Shown here in pieces: positions 8,326 to 15,493 of a DNA stretch of 64,000 bases. The notes beneath the pieces are model-generated. The model was not told where the DNA came from. It worked only from the letters and a program-made list of their open reading frames with translations, and ran no database searches. Position 1 is the stretch's first letter; every line of letters starts with the position of its first letter. The stretch comes from CAZIBG01 sp964536985 (lineage in GTDB: Bacteria > Patescibacteriota > Saccharimonadia > Saccharimonadales > AWTP1-31): the NCBI GenBank assembly GCA_964536985.1, contig CAZIBG010000003.1, positions 1 through 64,000 of the forward strand, given 5' to 3'. The position numbers and the translations under genes are program-made.

Positions 8326-8664
8326 CTATAAGGCACCAATCATTGATCGAGTTGTATACGCCCTACCCGGAGCTATTGTTTGTCGCGAAACATGACTAGT
8401 AGAGCCCCGTCGCATTCGGCTAGTTATGTCTCTTCGCATAGGACTGCGAGGAGCTTTAACCGCAGGTACAGTTCGGTCAACAAATGATAGGGGCGCTTGA
8501 TAACTGTAGGCAGCTGCCGTTTCCAAGACTGGCTCGGGTAATAATGGAGTGATGATTTTAGCAGAAAGAGCGTCGAGCACTGAGTGACCATAGCGAATAC
8601 CTTGCTCGATGGGATCATCGGCGAGGACTTCGTAGGCAATGGTCAGGTCCGAAAGTAAGCTCAT
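8326..8664 (-). CDS. Small basic protein of unknown function
   Basis: 112 residues. The first half is helical (LSDLTIAYEVLADDPIEQG); the second half is rich in Arg, Ser and Thr and looks disordered (SPMRRDITSRMRRGSTS). No family recognised and no signal peptide. A strong promoter 38 bp upstream on the minus strand and a terminator just after the stop support a real gene. There is no clear Shine-Dalgarno; the 5' leader is A-rich. Its upstream region borders a scaffold gap, so the promoter context should be treated with care. Confidence 0.6.
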   Translation of the reverse strand: MSLLSDLTIAYEVLADDPIEQGIRYGHSVLDALSAKIITPLLPEPVLETAAAYSYQAPLSFVDRTVPAVKAPRSPMRRDITSRMRRGSTSHVSRQTIAPGRAYTTRSMIGAL

Positions 8665-8679
8665 TTTGTTTTTGCATTT

Positions 8680-8889
8680 TTATTTTGTTACTTGTAGTTC
8701 TAGTATAACCCCGTAACTGCTTATGTCAAACCCCNNNNNNNNNNNNNNNNNNNNNNNNNNNNNNNNNNNNNNNNNNNNNNNNNNNNNNNNNNNNNNNNNN
8801 NNNNNNNNNNNNNNNNNNNNNNNNNNNNNNNNNNTTATTTTGTTACTTGTAGTTCTAGTATAACCCCGTAACTGCTTATGTCAAACCCC
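8680..8889. other. Scaffold gap (100 N) flanked by identical 55-bp sequences
   Basis: 8735-8834 is exactly 100 N. The 55 bp before it (8680-8734) are identical to the 55 bp after it (8835-8889). Contigs that end in a shared k-mer give this pattern, so the gap may hide little or no sequence, or a collapsed tandem repeat. It should not be read as a biological duplication without checking. Confidence 0.85.
8702..8729 (-). promoter_or_regulatory. Strong promoter for the 112-residue protein gene
   Basis: On the minus strand, TTGACA (8724-8729), a 16-bp spacer and TATACT (8702-8707). The same promoter is repeated at 8857-8884 because the 55-bp segment holding it appears on both sides of the N run. 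Confidence 0.7.
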
Positions 8890-8943
8890 TGCCCCTGGGA
8901 GTGAGCGCTTGCGCCCAGCCCCAGGGTAATAGCTCTTAGCAGA

Positions 8944-9423
8944 TTAGCTTCCGCAAGGCACGACTTCGGCAAGTTCGTACACTGGGCGGTCATGGCTATA
9001 TTTACCATCATTATCCACACGGATCTTACCGGTAAATTCGACGCAGGTTCCCACGGCCAATGTTTCTGGCGAGACTTTTACGCCACCATCGTGAAGCTCA
9101 CCAATGGTAATTCGTTCGGTAAAGAAGCCGCTGTCATCACAGTCACAGTTGTCGTGGAACTCTTCCGTCTGTCCAGTTGCCGCAAACCACATTTCGTCTG
9201 TGGCTTCGCCTTCGGCAATATCTATCCGATAGACGTTGGCAGTGATTGATTGCCAAGTTGTTTCCTCGACTGTTGCGCGAACGCGGAAGTCATTGCCCGC
9301 ACCTTCATAGTTGGGAGCGGTACAACTGGCTAGGCTCAGCGTTCCGGTACCGAGGCCTACTAATAGTCCGATGCGCTTGATTGGTGAAAGGTTAAACCTA
9401 TTTGAGTTAGTTTCGATACTCAT
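8944..9423 (-). CDS. Secreted lipoprotein of unknown function
   Basis: 159 residues from the ATG at 9423. This start is chosen over the in-frame GTG at 9444 because AAAGGAGG lies 8 nt before the ATG. An N-terminal hydrophobic segment ends in a lipobox, LASC, with the lipidated Cys at residue 34. The mature part is acidic, strand-rich and has three more visible Cys (DNCDCDD and GTCVEFTGKI) plus one near the C-terminus (VVPCGS), which could form disulfides. VETTW-type and VEFTGKIRVDNDGKYS segments suggest a small OB-like or beta-barrel domain, but no family is certain. Overlapping palindromes before the start suggest a dedicated repressor. Confidence 0.8.
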   Translation of the reverse strand: MSIETNSNRFNLSPIKRIGLLVGLGTGTLSLASCTAPNYEGAGNDFRVRATVEETTWQSITANVYRIDIAEGEATDEMWFAATGQTEEFHDNCDCDDSGFFTERITIGELHDGGVKVSPETLAVGTCVEFTGKIRVDNDGKYSHDRPVYELAEVVPCGS

Positions 9424-9452
9424 TGTTCGTGCCTCCTTTGGCACTATGTTTT

Positions 9453-9500
9453 GTTCAGTCGTTTTTAGGGCGCACTGAACAATGGTTCAGTAAATGAACC
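9453..9500. promoter_or_regulatory. Overlapping palindromic operator cluster upstream of the lipoprotein gene
   Basis: GTTCAGT at 9453-9459 pairs with ACTGAAC at 9474-9480. ACTGAAC-AATG-GTTCAGT at 9474-9491 is a perfect palindrome with a 4-nt centre. GGTTCA at 9484-9489 pairs with TGAACC at 9495-9500. Four GTTCA-type half-sites within 48 bp of the start region look like binding sites for a dimeric repressor of TetR-like style (inference). They could alternatively form RNA hairpins. Confidence 0.6.
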
Positions 9501-9600
9501 TTGTAAATTGATATTGTTTTGAAGACTTAGCCAGAGCTAGGGCGGCACAAACCTGAGGTCCGTGTAAAACCTCTGGTACGGTATTTTTTCTGGAATAGAA

Positions 9601-9670
9601 AAGCGCCTCCTGTACGCCTGATTAAGTTTTCGCCTTAGTGTGCGATTGCTTATTCAAGACAGGGGCGCTT
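9601..9670 (-). terminator. Intrinsic terminator or structured RNA end after the 31-residue small ORF
   Basis: Arms 9601-9613 and 9659-9670 pair as AAGCGCC..CTGT with ACAG..GGCGCTT. The inner 45 nt can fold further. On the minus strand the stem is followed by TTTTCT. The outer arm overlaps the stop codon of the small ORF. It could also be the 3' half of a small non-coding RNA. Confidence 0.5.
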
Positions 9671-9764
9671 ATTTCGCGGCTGTGTTGCTTGGGTCAATGC
9701 TGTTTCGGTGCTCGCCATAGTCACTTGATGCTAACGATGCGTGCAGAATTCTTACGAATTCCAT
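9669..9764 (-). CDS. Candidate 31-residue leaderless small protein
   Basis: The ORF begins MEFVRILHASLASSDYGEH and ends TAA at 9669-9671. A TATAAT box sits 7 nt before its ATG, the same geometry as many annotated genes here, and a terminator-like hairpin starts at its stop codon. No family is recognised. It sits between aspS and the lipoprotein gene in a stretch (9424-9826) that otherwise holds only regulatory repeats. The same transcript could be a non-coding RNA of about 165 nt, so coding status is uncertain. Confidence 0.35.
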   Translation of the reverse strand: MEFVRILHASLASSDYGEHRNSIDPSNTAAK

Positions 9765-9771
9765 GAAACCT

Positions 9772-9799
9772 ATTATACTACATGTGTCAAATATTGCAA
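9772..9799 (-). promoter_or_regulatory. Minus-strand promoter between aspS and the lipoprotein gene
   Basis: TTGCAA at 9794-9799, a 16-bp spacer and a perfect TATAAT (9772-9777, minus strand). The predicted transcript start falls at about the ATG at 9764. Confidence 0.6.
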
Positions 9800-9826
9800 A
9801 TCAATGACAGACCGCGTTGTTTATTG

Positions 9827-11149
9827 TTACGGAGCTAGACGGTTAATGTCGCGTGGGAAGAGGGTAGCTTCTTTGATGTTGTTGAGGTTAAACAACTTCT
9901 CTACAAGCCGCTCTAATCCTAGTCCAAATCCACCATGCGCCGGCATACCATACTGGAAGGCAGTTAGGTATGGTGCAAAGCCCGGGTTGGTGGGGTCAAG
10001 CTCTTTTGCTTTAAACTGCTCGATGAGTTTAGGGTAGCTATTCTCACGCATACTAATGGTCGCAATTTCAACCCCTCGGTACAACAGGTCGGCACGCAGT
10101 GCGAAGTCGGGGTTAGTTGGGTCTGCAAGATGGTAAAACTTAAAGGTTTTACTCTTGGCACTCCAGCCGGTTACAAAAACAGCATCAGTTTGCTTGTTCT
10201 TTTTAGCCCATTCACAAATCCATTTTTCCTCTGCCGGAGCAAGGTCATCCTCGCCGGTGTGGTCTTCTTTGGTAGCCTTCAGGAACATCTCGTGGATTTC
10301 GTCGATGGTAATGCGTGGAATATCTTCTACTTTCTCGGGAAGCAGAGTCTTTGGAACATTCCATGATTTGAAGGCCGCTTCGTTGGTTTCCCAAGTGCTG
10401 TCAACAACGTGCTTGAGCATGCCGCCTGCAAAGTTGAGAAGCTCTTCAAATTCGATAAAGCCCATCTCGGCATCCACAGATGTATATTCGGTCATGTGCC
10501 GTGTGGTGGCACTTGGCTCGGCCCGGTACACGGGGGCGATTTCATATACTCGCTCAAATACGCCTACCATCATTTGCTTATAGAACTGTGGGCTCTGGGC
10601 CAGCGTTGCAGTCTTGCCAAAGTAATCCAACTGGAAGATCTCTGCTCCACCTTCTGTTGCCTCTGCAAGCAATTTTGGAGTGTGCATTTCGGTGAATTCG
10701 TTCTTTTGGAAATAGTCACGAATAGCTGCACCAACAGCCGATTGAGTTTTAAATAGAGCTGTTTCCTGCATGTTACGCAGGCCAATAACACGGTTGTCTA
10801 GGAGTGTTTCTAGATGCTCGCTTTTGTGGCTGAGTGGCTTATCTATTTCGATTGGCGGCTCGTCAGTTACTGGAACTAACACCGTTATTTGCGGGTCGTG
10901 CAACTCAGCACCACCGGGAGCACGCTCGTCTGGATAAACGGTGCCAGTAATCTCTACTACTGTTCCGATTTGCATGCCACGAAGCTTTTCTACTTCTTCA
11001 CCCTTCTCCACCAATACTTGAGTGAGGCCTGAGCGGTCCCGGATGTTAAGAAAGTTTAAACCACCGAGTAGTCGCTTCTTATGAATCCACCCTTTAATTG
11101 TGACTTGTTGCTCGCCAGAGCTGGCAACGTCTTTTGCTAATGTTCGCAT
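9827..11149 (-). CDS. aspS: Aspartyl-tRNA synthetase, archaeal/non-discriminating type
   Basis: 440 residues. Charges tRNA-Asp, and in the non-discriminating form also tRNA-Asn for later amidation. Residues 1-105 are the OB-fold anticodon-binding domain (VTIKGWIHKKRLLGGLNFLN). The class II core has motif 2 YRAEPSATTRH at 208-218, the LAQSPQFYKQ segment, and motif 3 GGFGLGLERL at 406-415. The bacterial GAD insertion is absent, so this is the shorter archaeal/eukaryotic type, not the roughly 590-residue bacterial AspRS. AsnRS is less likely given TEGGAEIF and AQSPQFYKQM. Discriminating versus non-discriminating cannot be settled here; it depends on whether gatCAB or asnS exists elsewhere. A structured leader precedes it. 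Confidence 0.95.
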   Translation of the reverse strand: MRTLAKDVASSGEQQVTIKGWIHKKRLLGGLNFLNIRDRSGLTQVLVEKGEEVEKLRGMQIGTVVEITGTVYPDERAPGGAELHDPQITVLVPVTDEPPIEIDKPLSHKSEHLETLLDNRVIGLRNMQETALFKTQSAVGAAIRDYFQKNEFTEMHTPKLLAEATEGGAEIFQLDYFGKTATLAQSPQFYKQMMVGVFERVYEIAPVYRAEPSATTRHMTEYTSVDAEMGFIEFEELLNFAGGMLKHVVDSTWETNEAAFKSWNVPKTLLPEKVEDIPRITIDEIHEMFLKATKEDHTGEDDLAPAEEKWICEWAKKNKQTDAVFVTGWSAKSKTFKFYHLADPTNPDFALRADLLYRGVEIATISMRENSYPKLIEQFKAKELDPTNPGFAPYLTAFQYGMPAHGGFGLGLERLVEKLFNLNNIKEATLFPRDINRLAP

Positions 11150-11201
11150 GGAATCCTCTAAAATTCTTTGATTATTTGTCTAATTTATAAAGGTTGAGTC
11201 A

Positions 11202-11298
11202 GGGTCGATTACGCAGCAGAAAGCACCGTGGTCGTTTTGCTGCCGACCCGGATATTATTATCTGTGCGATTTACCACTGTTAACATGCGGTAATTATA
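11202..11298 (-). promoter_or_regulatory. Promoter -10 and structured 5' leader of aspS
   Basis: On the minus strand a TATAAT (11293-11298) lies about 145 nt before the aspS ATG. The leader holds a long hairpin, 11202-11249: GGGTCG pairs with CGACCC and inside it GCAGCA with TGCTGC. A leader of this length with a two-part stem is unusual in this window. It may be a translational or attenuation control of aspS. No T-box motif was recognised. Confidence 0.5.
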
Positions 11299-11325
11299 CC
11301 ATTGGTTTGGCCCAAACGATAGGTC

Positions 11326-11841
11326 TTACAAAACAGTCTCGCCGTTTGCATTGGTTGCAGTAATAACTACTTGCCTGGCTGGTGGTCGACCGATGCCTTC
11401 ATCGAGTGCCGGCATAGAAAACGTCTGCCCTCTGTAATGCTCGGCAGCAGCAGCGTAAACCTGTGTCCAATCGTCTTCTTCGACTTGCACTTCTACAGCT
11501 TTTGCCTGGGGTTCTGGGAGATGATCTGGTCCCCACAGTAAGTTCTCGCCAGTAATTATGTTGGTAGCGTCAAGGTCAACGTAGCCCATCTTGGCCGCTC
11601 GAAATATTGCCCCAAATTTAGCTGGCGACATAAGCAGCGTCGCTGATTGATGACCACCTTCCGATAACTGCCGGTGCGCATCCCCTAGCTTACCGGCAAT
11701 ACGGGGAGACACTTTGTCACGTGCCACACTGAGGGCCCCGACCGTGAATAATCCATTCGAGACAGCCGGAAGTTCACAAGTCTCTACATGAATTGAGAAA
11801 GCTAGTTCACCTCTTGAATGACATATTCCATTAAGCTTCAT
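11326..11841 (-). CDS. Hypothetical protein
   Basis: 171 residues from the ATG at 11841 (MKLNGICHSRGELAF). This start is chosen because a TATTAT box at 11848-11853 lies 6 nt before it, whereas the longer reading from 11856 would begin upstream of the likely transcript start. It is a mixed alpha/beta soluble protein with no signal peptide or membrane helix. A recognisable stretch is LMSPAKFGAIFRAAKMGYVD. Family unknown. It lies between the CNNM gene and aspS on the same strand but has its own promoter. Its style resembles other orphan proteins of this window (14289-14840, 17793-19370). Confidence 0.7.
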   Translation of the reverse strand: MKLNGICHSRGELAFSIHVETCELPAVSNGLFTVGALSVARDKVSPRIAGKLGDAHRQLSEGGHQSATLLMSPAKFGAIFRAAKMGYVDLDATNIITGENLLWGPDHLPEPQAKAVEVQVEEDDWTQVYAAAAEHYRGQTFSMPALDEGIGRPPARQVVITATNANGETVL

Positions 11842-11879
11842 ACCCGAATAATACAAGATTATTCACAAAATGAAATTGC

Positions 11880-12956
11880 TTACGCTTTTTCTGGTGACTC
11901 TACGGTTTCTTCCGGTGTCTCTTCGGCTGGTGCATCAGGGGCGTGAGCGTGGGACTTAGCATCCTTCTTGGCTTCTAGTGCAGCAACGGCTCGTAAGTCT
12001 TCGTATTTATCAAACTCATCAACAATCTGCTTGCCCAGGATCTGTTCAAGCACATCCTCTATAGTCAGGATACCGACGATCTCTTCGAAACCGTTAACTA
12101 CTATAAACATATGATGCTTAGTTTTCAGGAAGGCTTGCAAGGCATGCTGCAACGGCTTTTCTTCGTTTACATAATAAACGGTTTTCTTCATGTGATCTTT
12201 GACGGTTCCGCCCTCTTTGGCTCGAACCATGTCCTTCATGTAAAGCGTGCCTATGATCTGCTCAGGCTTTTCGCCTATTACGGGAAAACGAGAGAAGCCG
12301 CTCTTGTGTAATTCGTCCATTAGTAAAGGCCCGACGGCGTCGGTCTGCTGAACCATCTTGACTACCCGCTTAGGAGTCATAATGTCGCGGATAAGTTTAT
12401 CGCTGAATGTTAAGGCGCTTTTTACGATGCCTATCTCGTAAGCAGTCATGCGGTTATCAGGCTGACCTTGCTGCTTATCCAGTAGCTCTACGAGATCTTC
12501 TTTTTGGTAAAGCCCACTATGAAAGCTGAAGTTTCGGTGATTATTGATGAATTCACCAATCTTATTGAGCACAGGATACAGATGGGACAGTAACCAAGCG
12601 ATAGCTGGTGCTAAATATTTGGCGGCGGACTGACTGAGTGCGCTCGCCTTAGCCGTTGGAAGCCAAGCGAAGCCAAGCCACAAGAGCGCCGCGGAGCCAA
12701 AGACGGCTAACCATCCGGGCAAACTGCTGGTGAGCGCCACAAAGAATCCACCACCCGTTAGGCCGATTATCCCCCATAACAACAGGTCAAGACTAGCGCC
12801 ATAGGATACTGCCGAATGCAGCGCCTTGGCCACTTCGTCGCCCTTGTTTGCTCGCCGTTTTAGTTCTTTTAAAGGAACTTTTGCGTAGGTTTTTTGTATA
12901 GAGATACTGGCCAGTGTTAGCCCTGCAAGAAGCAGAACAATAAGAAACATAATCAT
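11880..12956 (-). CDS. CNNM/CorC-like membrane protein with CBS pair
   Basis: 358 residues. An N-terminal helix and two or three further membrane segments (to about residue 150) resemble a reduced CNNM/DUF21 domain. A tandem CBS module follows at about 190-320 (DIMTPKRVVKMVQQ, GFSRFPVIGEKPEQIIGTLY, MFIVVNGFEEIVGILTIEDV). The C-terminus is an acidic, Ala/Pro/Glu-rich tail. The C-terminal CorC_HlyC domain of many family members is absent. These proteins are linked to Mg2+ homeostasis or efflux, with CBS domains sensing nucleotides. A TATACT box (12963-12968) sits 6 nt before the ATG, indicating a leaderless mRNA. Confidence 0.85.
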   Translation of the reverse strand: MIMFLIVLLLAGLTLASISIQKTYAKVPLKELKRRANKGDEVAKALHSAVSYGASLDLLLWGIIGLTGGGFFVALTSSLPGWLAVFGSAALLWLGFAWLPTAKASALSQSAAKYLAPAIAWLLSHLYPVLNKIGEFINNHRNFSFHSGLYQKEDLVELLDKQQGQPDNRMTAYEIGIVKSALTFSDKLIRDIMTPKRVVKMVQQTDAVGPLLMDELHKSGFSRFPVIGEKPEQIIGTLYMKDMVRAKEGGTVKDHMKKTVYYVNEEKPLQHALQAFLKTKHHMFIVVNGFEEIVGILTIEDVLEQILGKQIVDEFDKYEDLRAVAALEAKKDAKSHAHAPDAPAEETPEETVESPEKA

Positions 12957-12973
12957 ATCTGTAGTATACCAGG

Positions 12974-13540
12974 CTAGGTGCCGAGCACTTCAACCATATT
13001 GTCGTCAAACGGTGGCTTAGCCGTAGCGACCATCACCATATGCCCCGTGTCTTGATATGGCGTACCCCGCGGAATAGATACTACCGCGCCAGGATACATC
13101 TGTTGGGCGATGCCGTCGACAACCATCTCTCCCTGACCCTTCAAAGTTTCATAGACCATGTCTGAGCCGTGGTTAACAACCAGTGGACCGGCGCCGTTTA
13201 GTGCAACATAGGCTACTGTTCGCTCGTCGGTATCGGCGATTGTAGTGACGGTCAAAGTATCTTGATCTGGGGTTGGCAGGTCAGGCTCCGGAACTCTGGT
13301 GAACCGAGGAACCGGTTCGTGGCCATACTCTTTAACTGTACTCAAGAAGTCAGTAATTGATCGTATCCAAGTAAAATCCGTTCCGTATTTCTTGGAGGTA
13401 TACTGGGCGTCATATACAACAGCCTCTTCCTGTACACGCTCGAAGGGACCATTGCCAACCACCCTTCTACCTATACCCCTAACCCTGTAGAGATCACCGT
13501 TGTAACGCTTATAGAATCCGGGCTCAACTTCTGCACTCAT
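12974..13540 (-). CDS. DUF1653 domain fused to a cupin-like domain
   Basis: 188 residues from the ATG at 13540, chosen because a TATAAT (13550-13555) lies 9 nt upstream; the longer frame from 13603 would start before the promoter. Residues 4-75 match DUF1653 (EPGFYKRYNGDLYRVRGIGR ... VVYDAQY ... WIRSITDFLSTV). After a proline-rich linker, the C-terminal part is a small cupin (VVNHGSDMVYETLKGQGEMV, YPGAVVSIPRGTPYQ), with a His but not a full metal set. DUF1653 is usually a stand-alone domain of about 70-80 residues. The fusion suggests sensing or binding of a small ligand; function unknown. Confidence 0.8.
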   Translation of the reverse strand: MSAEVEPGFYKRYNGDLYRVRGIGRRVVGNGPFERVQEEAVVYDAQYTSKKYGTDFTWIRSITDFLSTVKEYGHEPVPRFTRVPEPDLPTPDQDTLTVTTIADTDERTVAYVALNGAGPLVVNHGSDMVYETLKGQGEMVVDGIAQQMYPGAVVSIPRGTPYQDTGHMVMVATAKPPFDDNMVEVLGT

Positions 13541-13641
13541 AATTAGAAAATTATATAATTTTATCTTAGTTCTGTCCATTACGTGGCCATCTTCAGGAAA
13601 CATTCAGGCACCACAGTTGACTCCCTGGTATACTAATGGAC

Positions 13642-14292
13642 ATGAGTAAACAATTTTTGATCGCAATCGTAGTTAGTATCCTGGCACTGTTTGGTATATA
13701 CACATTAACCTCCAAGGACGACGCAGACACATCCGGCAAGACCAACACGGGAACTAGCGCTAAGTTGAGCAACAACGTCATCGGCGCTAACAGCAAAAAA
13801 GTAACCTTGGTAGAATACGGCGACTTCCAATGTCCTGCTTGTGGTCAGTACCACCCACTTGTTAAACAGATTATCGATAAGTACCAGAACGACATCGAAT
13901 TCCAGTTCCGAAACTACCCGTTACAAGAGATTCACCCAAATGCCCGAGCTGCCTCCCGTGCTGCTGAGGCCGCTGCGAAACAGAATAAATACTGGGAAAT
14001 GCATGATTTACTTTATGAACAACAAGATAGCTGGAAAGCCAGCACTTCGGCCAACACCGTCTTCGAAGGCTATGCCTCTCAACTTGGTTTAGATGCAGCA
14101 AAATATAAGACCGACTTTGCCAGCACCGAAGTAAATGCCACCATTAACGCTGATTTTGCAGAAGGCACAAAATTAGGCGTAAATTCAACGCCAACATTCT
14201 TCCTGCAAGGCAAGAAGATTGAACAGAACCCACAGACCGCCGAAGACTTCTACAAGTTAATCGACCAAGCCATCAAAGACGTTAAGAACTAA
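13642..14292 (+). CDS. DsbA-like thiol-disulfide oxidoreductase, membrane-anchored
   Basis: 216 residues from the second ATG (13642). A TATACT box at 13629-13634 is 7 nt upstream of this ATG and only 1 nt from the one at 13636, so the second is preferred. Residues 5-22 are a membrane anchor, then a Thr/Ser linker, then a DsbA-type thioredoxin fold with active site CPAC (Cys64, Cys67) after VEYGDFQ, a helical insert, and the cis-Pro segment NSTPTFF. It probably forms or shuffles disulfides in exported proteins, for example the Cys-bearing lipoprotein at 8944-9423 (inference). The end overlaps the convergent gene at 14289 by 4 bp. Confidence 0.9.
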   Translation: MSKQFLIAIVVSILALFGIYTLTSKDDADTSGKTNTGTSAKLSNNVIGANSKKVTLVEYGDFQCPACGQYHPLVKQIIDKYQNDIEFQFRNYPLQEIHPNARAASRAAEAAAKQNKYWEMHDLLYEQQDSWKASTSANTVFEGYASQLGLDAAKYKTDFASTEVNATINADFAEGTKLGVNSTPTFFLQGKKIEQNPQTAEDFYKLIDQAIKDVKN

Positions 14293-14840
14293 CCAATTTC
14301 AGATTCGTCGAGCACGTTCGTGCCAACCTGATCAAGCTGCATCACGCCCGGGAGCGCAGTCATTATATGGTTCTTTACAGCTGGCTGCGAATGGCAGCCA
14401 TAGCTTCGTCCAATAACCATGCTCGCCTCCCATTCCTCACCATCTTCGAGTACTTCACGAATATCTATATCGGCCAACTCTATAAATTTTTCAGCAACAG
14501 CGTTACGCTGAGCGACTACATTATCGGCTCTAAATAAATTCACAATGACGTACCCATTATGGTTAACTTCAACATCGAATGGATAGACTTTATCATCGTC
14601 AGCTGGAACGGTAGAGATAGCTTCGTCAACATAATCTATTGCTTGCTGTTTAGACACAAATAGTCCGCTTGGCAAACGGTTAAGCTCTTCTCGATTGAAT
14701 AAATGCGTTCTCCAAGATTCTCTTTCACGCACATGGAAAATATCAGGACTGCGTCGCGCGGATACTTCTAGAGTTTCTTGCCAGGTAGCTGGCAGGAATT
14801 TGCGTGATACGCCAACAATACGGGGACTCTCCATACTCAT
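14289..14840 (-). CDS. Hypothetical protein
   Basis: 183 residues (a second possible ATG is two codons in). Soluble, alpha/beta, acidic toward the C-terminus, no signal peptide. It contains VSRKFLPATWQETLEVSARR near the start and GRSYGCHSQPAVKNH near the end. Family not recognised. It overlaps the convergent dsbA-like gene by 4 bp. The promoter is not clear; a TAGGGT eight nt before the ATG is a weak -10. Confidence 0.65.
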   Translation of the reverse strand: MSMESPRIVGVSRKFLPATWQETLEVSARRSPDIFHVRERESWRTHLFNREELNRLPSGLFVSKQQAIDYVDEAISTVPADDDKVYPFDVEVNHNGYVIVNLFRADNVVAQRNAVAEKFIELADIDIREVLEDGEEWEASMVIGRSYGCHSQPAVKNHIMTALPGVMQLDQVGTNVLDESEIG

Positions 14841-14880
14841 AAGAGACTACCCTAACATTTTATTGACTAATTTGCAATTA

Positions 14881-14970
14881 CTAGTACTGCAAGAACTGCT
14901 GCCAGGCGGCTTTTTTGATTTTGATGTCCACTTTATAACTCCTACTAACGGTTTTTATTTTGATTCCCAT
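14881..14970 (-). CDS. Candidate 29-residue basic small protein
   Basis: The ORF starts MGIKIKTVSRSYKVDIKIKK and stops at 14881-14883. A GAGGGGAAG Shine-Dalgarno lies 3 nt before the ATG. It is highly basic with alternating hydrophobic residues. It occupies the otherwise empty stretch 14841-15202, upstream of the hypothetical gene at 14289-14840 on the same strand. No homologue is recognised, so coding status is uncertain. Nothing else was seen in 14971-15202 except the promoter of the next plus-strand gene. Confidence 0.35.
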   Translation of the reverse strand: MGIKIKTVSRSYKVDIKIKKAAWQQFLQY

Positions 14971-15202
14971 ATTCTTCCCCTCACGAACACTAAAAGTACC
15001 GTCTCAAAAGTACTTACCGTGTTTTTTTATTAATGTTATTTTTGTTTTTCTTGCTCGAGTCTCTAAGGTAATCACGTAGATATACCTACTCTCAAAGAAT
15101 AGAAGCATTTTACGTAATAGTTACCTAACTGTCAAGCTTATGCTTAAAGACAGACATGGTATACTAGTGGCAAGTAAGCATAAAAACAATAGAAGGATTA
15201 GA

Positions 15203-15475
15203 ATGGCTACCAAAGCGATGGGCAAATCAAAAACGACAGCAAAATCAAAAGCAAAGGCAACAAAAAAGGTTTCTCGAAAAATCAGCGTCAGCAGCGACAC
15301 TAACAGTGTTGCAGCCGCTTCGGCCATTCTGTTTGCCGGTGCCGCAGTTGTACTGCTTGGAAACATCCAGGGCCAAGACAACATCAAGCTACTACTTATT
15401 GGATTTGGTGCCGCACTGCTTGTATTCGGTGGTGTCTTGCTCGGTGCTGCTACTAAACCGTCTAAGAAGCGTTAG
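15203..15475 (+). CDS. Small two-helix membrane protein with Lys-rich N-terminus
   Basis: 90 residues from the ATG at 15203, preferred over the longer reading from 15140 because GAAGGA sits just upstream and a TATACT promoter lies near 15160. Residues 2-30 are Lys/Ala/Ser-rich (KSKTTAKSKAKATKKVSRK), histone-H1-tail-like, and residues about 37-82 form two membrane helices. The basic tail should face the cytoplasm. Function unknown. It precedes the CPA2 antiporter gene by 18 bp and is probably co-transcribed with it. Confidence 0.75.
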   Translation: MATKAMGKSKTTAKSKAKATKKVSRKISVSSDTNSVAAASAILFAGAAVVLLGNIQGQDNIKLLLIGFGAALLVFGGVLLGAATKPSKKR

Positions 15476-15493
15476 CCCTAACGGAGCCTGTCT

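Noticed and set aside
8890..8930. GC-rich hairpin after the lipoprotein gene (CCCTGGG/CCCAGGG)
   Set aside because: No following T run on the minus strand and more than one possible pairing; not strong enough for a terminator call.
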